Source: a bacterium
Lineage (GTDB): Bacteria > RBG-13-66-14
DNA: 7,800 bases
Assembly (NCBI GenBank): GCA_021107695.1
Contig: JAIOSI010000126.1
Location: 1 to 7,800, forward strand
Reading direction: 5' to 3'
Positions within the stretch are counted from its first letter, which is position 1, and the number at the start of each line of letters is the position of its first letter. Below, in pieces: positions 6,507 through 7,800 of the stretch. Made by a program: the position numbers and the translations under genes. The notes under the pieces were generated by a model, which made no database searches, was not told the DNA's origin, and saw only the letters and a list, made by a program, of their open reading frames with translations.

Positions 6507-6977
6507 ATGGTGGCTACTGAACGCTCTTTTCTAAATGACCTCGCCATCGAGGCTGCCCGCAGGCGTGGAGTATTTTGGATACCCACGCGGGGCAACTGCA
6601 TGGGTGCGCGGCTGCGGGGTAGTTATCTGCTGATTGAGCCAGACAACAACTGGCAGCCTCGCTCCGGTGAGCTGGCAGCCTATCTGGTCGGCAATCGGAT
6701 GATAACCGTCCATCGCCTCTGCCGCCATGACGAGGGGGGCTGGTGGGCAATTCCCGATAACCGCTTCATTGCCGAGCGTACCGGTTCTCTTTTGGGACGG
6801 GTACGCTTGATGCATCGCGGAGGAATTACCCGGGAGCTGCTCCCCCGTCCGGGGTGGGCGCGGGTTTCCTGGCTGCTGGATCAGCTCTATCAACGCTGGC
6901 AGGGTCGGGTCGGTCCCTTTGGCGGCTGGTTCTTTTCCCTGGTAATGCGGGTCAAGCGACGGCTCACCGCCCTATAA
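6507..6977 (+). CDS. S24/S26 signal-peptidase-like protein with Cys at the catalytic Ser position
   Basis: This 156-residue protein resembles the S24/S26 peptidase fold, which includes LexA and signal peptidases. Alignable blocks are WIPTRGNCMG (24-33) for the family's 'v.G.SM.P' nucleophile motif, GSYLLIEP (38-45) for 'Gd.v.v.p', SGELAAYL for 'GDivvy', MITVHRL (65-71) for the conserved 'lv.HRv', AIPDNRF (81-87) for 'kGDn', and LLGRVRLM for 'ilGrV'. The nucleophile position is C31 rather than Ser; H69 is retained, as in the Ser/His-type members; and two of the family's Gly-Asp pairs are altered. It may be a cysteine-type peptidase, a non-catalytic relative, or a peptide-binding protein. No N-terminal membrane anchor is seen; the C-terminal third is basic and aromatic and might associate with membranes. 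ATG 6507 lies nine bases past the peptide gene's stop with no Shine-Dalgarno sequence, suggesting coupled translation. A leader-peptidase role is inference. Confidence 0.7.
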   Translation: MVATERSFLNDLAIEAARRRGVFWIPTRGNCMGARLRGSYLLIEPDNNWQPRSGELAAYLVGNRMITVHRLCRHDEGGWWAIPDNRFIAERTGSLLGRVRLMHRGGITRELLPRPGWARVSWLLDQLYQRWQGRVGPFGGWFFSLVMRVKRRLTAL

Positions 6978-6997
6978 CCAGGTGGAATAACCTCTGG
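6978..6997 (+). terminator. Weak hairpin after the S26-like gene, possible intrinsic terminator
   Basis: Immediately after the stop codon, AGGT (6980-6983) pairs with ACCT (6990-6993) around a 6-base loop, extended by CC/GG across a 2-base bulge, and is followed by CATTTTG. The stem is short and the T-run poor, so termination would be inefficient at best. It does separate the module from the next gene, which has its own promoter-like element and ribosome binding site. Confidence 0.25.
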
Positions 6998-7014
6998 CAT
7001 TTTGAGAAAAACTG

Positions 7015-7023
7015 TGCTATATT
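7015..7023 (+). promoter_or_regulatory. Extended -10 promoter candidate for the DNRLRE gene
   Basis: TGCTATATT is an extended -10 element (TGn followed by TATATT, five of six matches). The -35 region 17 bases upstream (TGGCAT) is poor, as is common with extended -10 promoters. A start near 7030 would give a leader of about 40 bases before the strong GGAGAG ribosome binding site (7061-7066) of the next gene. Confidence 0.35.
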
Positions 7024-7070
7024 GCCACCATCGCATGAAGAGAAACAGAGAAAAGCGATTGGAGAGAAAA

Positions 7071-7730
7071 ATGAAACGGACATATCTCATTATCCTGCTG
7101 TTGGTTACGCTGCTCACGCCGTTGACTGCCGCCGAGGTCGTCCTGCAGCCAGACGGAGATCAGGGCAAGGATGCTCAGGTTACCGGTTACTACTGGGATG
7201 ATGCCCTGGGTAACACCGAGGAACTTCTCCTCGACTACGAAGGCTGAGGTATTCTTGTTGAAGGGCTGGTCGAGTTCGACCTTGCCACATACTTTGGTAG
7301 TGATACCGTTGATGTATCCAGTGCCATCCTTGAGGTTTATGAGAATAAATCCGTTGGCTCAGGCACCGAGTTTTATATCTATCGTAACGATCTGGACTGG
7401 GATGAAGAAACGGTTACCTTCGAGAACTGGGGTCAACACGATAACCGCTACGATGATAAAACCACTTACGATTCGATAGTCACCACGGGAAACCCCGGTT
7501 GGTGGAGCTTTGACATAACCGACCTGGTTCAGAGCTGGCTCGATGGCGATGCCCCGAACTACGGTACCGTGATCGGCTATCCCGACGGTGGCTGCGACTA
7601 CCCCACAGTTCTCTCGTCGGACTACGAGGGCAACAACCTCGACCCCAAACTGACGATTATCTACACCCTGACCAACATCGAAGAAACCACCTGGGGGCAG
7701 CTTAAAGCTGCACATACCTTCGCGGATTAG
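7071..7730 (+). pseudogene. Secreted DNRLRE (CBM96-like) domain protein interrupted by in-frame TGA
   Basis: ATG 7071 has a good ribosome binding site (GGAGAG, 7061-7066) and opens a clear signal peptide (MKRTYLIILLLVTLLTPLTAA, cleavage after A21, given as MKRTYLIILLL then VTLLTPLTAA). The frame hits TGA at 7245-7247 (codon 59), then stays open to TAG at 7728-7730, 219 codons in all. Both halves belong to one domain. Before the TGA comes the opening strand region; after it come LVEFDL (66-71), SSAILEVYEN (83-92), WDEETVTFENW (110-120), WWSFDITDLVQSWL (144-157), NYGTVIGY (163-170) and LSSDYEGNNLDPKLTIIYT (181-199). This is the DNRLRE beta-sandwich found in secreted carbohydrate-binding or cell-surface proteins. 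No good restart codon follows the TGA. The cause could be a recent nonsense mutation (for example CGA to TGA, or TGG to TGA), a sequencing error, or recoding. The protein ends ETTWGQLKAAHTFAD, a possible sorting tail. A role in matrix binding beside polysaccharide genes is conjecture. Confidence 0.75.
7264..7286 (+). other. Hairpin 16 bases downstream of the in-frame TGA
   Basis: GGTCG (7268-7272) and CGACC (7277-7281) form a perfect 5-bp stem around the loop AGTT (7273-7276). It is extended by GGC (7264-7266) with GCC (7284-7286) across a small internal loop. The loop lies 25 bases after the TGA and has G in its second position, which is within the loose spacing and loop rules described for bacterial SECIS elements. 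The same bases encode the conserved LVEFDL segment, so the inverted repeat may be chance. I do not claim selenocysteine insertion. Confidence 0.2.
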
Positions 7731-7764
7731 AGCTAACCAAAACTACGATTACTCCCGCGTTTTA

Positions 7765-7783
7765 CCGCTCCCGCTGGTCGCTT
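7765..7783. repeat. 19-bp dispersed repeat, copy 2
   Basis: This is identical to the copy at 1387-1405 and in the same orientation, lying 34 bases after the stop of the DNRLRE gene. The remaining bases 7731-7800 hold no gene start. CTAAC (7733-7737) / GTTAG (7787-7791) is a 5-bp inverted repeat enclosing the copy, too short to call a terminator. Confidence 0.7.
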
Positions 7784-7800
7784 TGTGTTAGTCGTAAGAA

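Noticed and set aside
7002..7070. Upstream starts (TTG 7002 or ATG 7035) for the DNRLRE protein
   Set aside because: They would put up to 23 basic residues before the signal peptide, and 7002 lies upstream of the likely -10 box; ATG 7071 has GGAGAG at good spacing.
7264..7286. Firm call of a SECIS element
   Set aside because: A 5-bp stem in coding DNA is common by chance and the TGA is in a variable domain position; no selenocysteine machinery can be seen.
1..7800. CRISPR array, tRNA, rRNA, insertion sequence or transposase
   Set aside because: No regularly spaced repeats, cloverleaf, rRNA signature, inverted terminal repeats or transposase motifs were found on either strand.

Overview
The window appears to come from a Gram-negative bacterium of moderate GC content. 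It encodes an outer-membrane (Wza-type) polysaccharide export protein, and the protein families suggest an under-sampled bacterial lineage; I cannot name the taxon from the sequence alone. Every gene except the first, which is partial, lies on the + strand.

Layout. (1) Positions 1-230, minus strand: the N-terminal part of an electron transfer flavoprotein beta subunit (EtfB/FixA), running off the left edge. (2) Positions 231-574: a divergent intergenic region with two good sigma70-type promoters facing away from each other, both with a TTGACC -35 box. (3) Positions 575-3844: polysaccharide secretion genes, namely a periplasmic/outer-membrane Wza-like export protein and a fused Wzz chain-length regulator/BY tyrosine kinase (Wzc type) with a C-terminal tyrosine cluster. 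(4) Positions 3817-6977: a compact accessory module that is not ordinary polysaccharide biosynthesis. It holds a PF14907-type nucleotidyltransferase-fold protein, a PqqD-like RiPP recognition element protein, a radical SAM/SPASM enzyme with all its cluster cysteines, a 63-residue Cys-containing small peptide with the best ribosome binding site in the module, and an S24/S26 signal-peptidase-like protein whose catalytic serine position is a cysteine. (5) Positions 7071-7730: a secreted DNRLRE/CBM96-like domain protein interrupted by an in-frame TGA at codon 59. (6) A 19-bp exact repeat lies in the gap before the kinase gene (1387-1405) and again after the last gene (7765-7783), bracketing parts 3b to 5.

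How the genes may work together. The PqqD-like protein, the radical SAM/SPASM enzyme and the small peptide with an N-terminal YxxPxM motif form a plausible ribosomally made, post-translationally modified peptide (RiPP) system. The Cys-variant S26-like protein is a candidate leader peptidase and the nucleotidyltransferase a candidate additional tailoring enzyme. The module lies directly behind, and overlaps, the Wzc-type kinase gene of a polysaccharide export operon, so the peptide may be made, exported or used together with an exopolysaccharide. No transporter, lasso cyclase, glycosyltransferase, flippase or polymerase is visible in the window. Family assignments of the large genes are firm; the RiPP function is inference from motifs and gene order.
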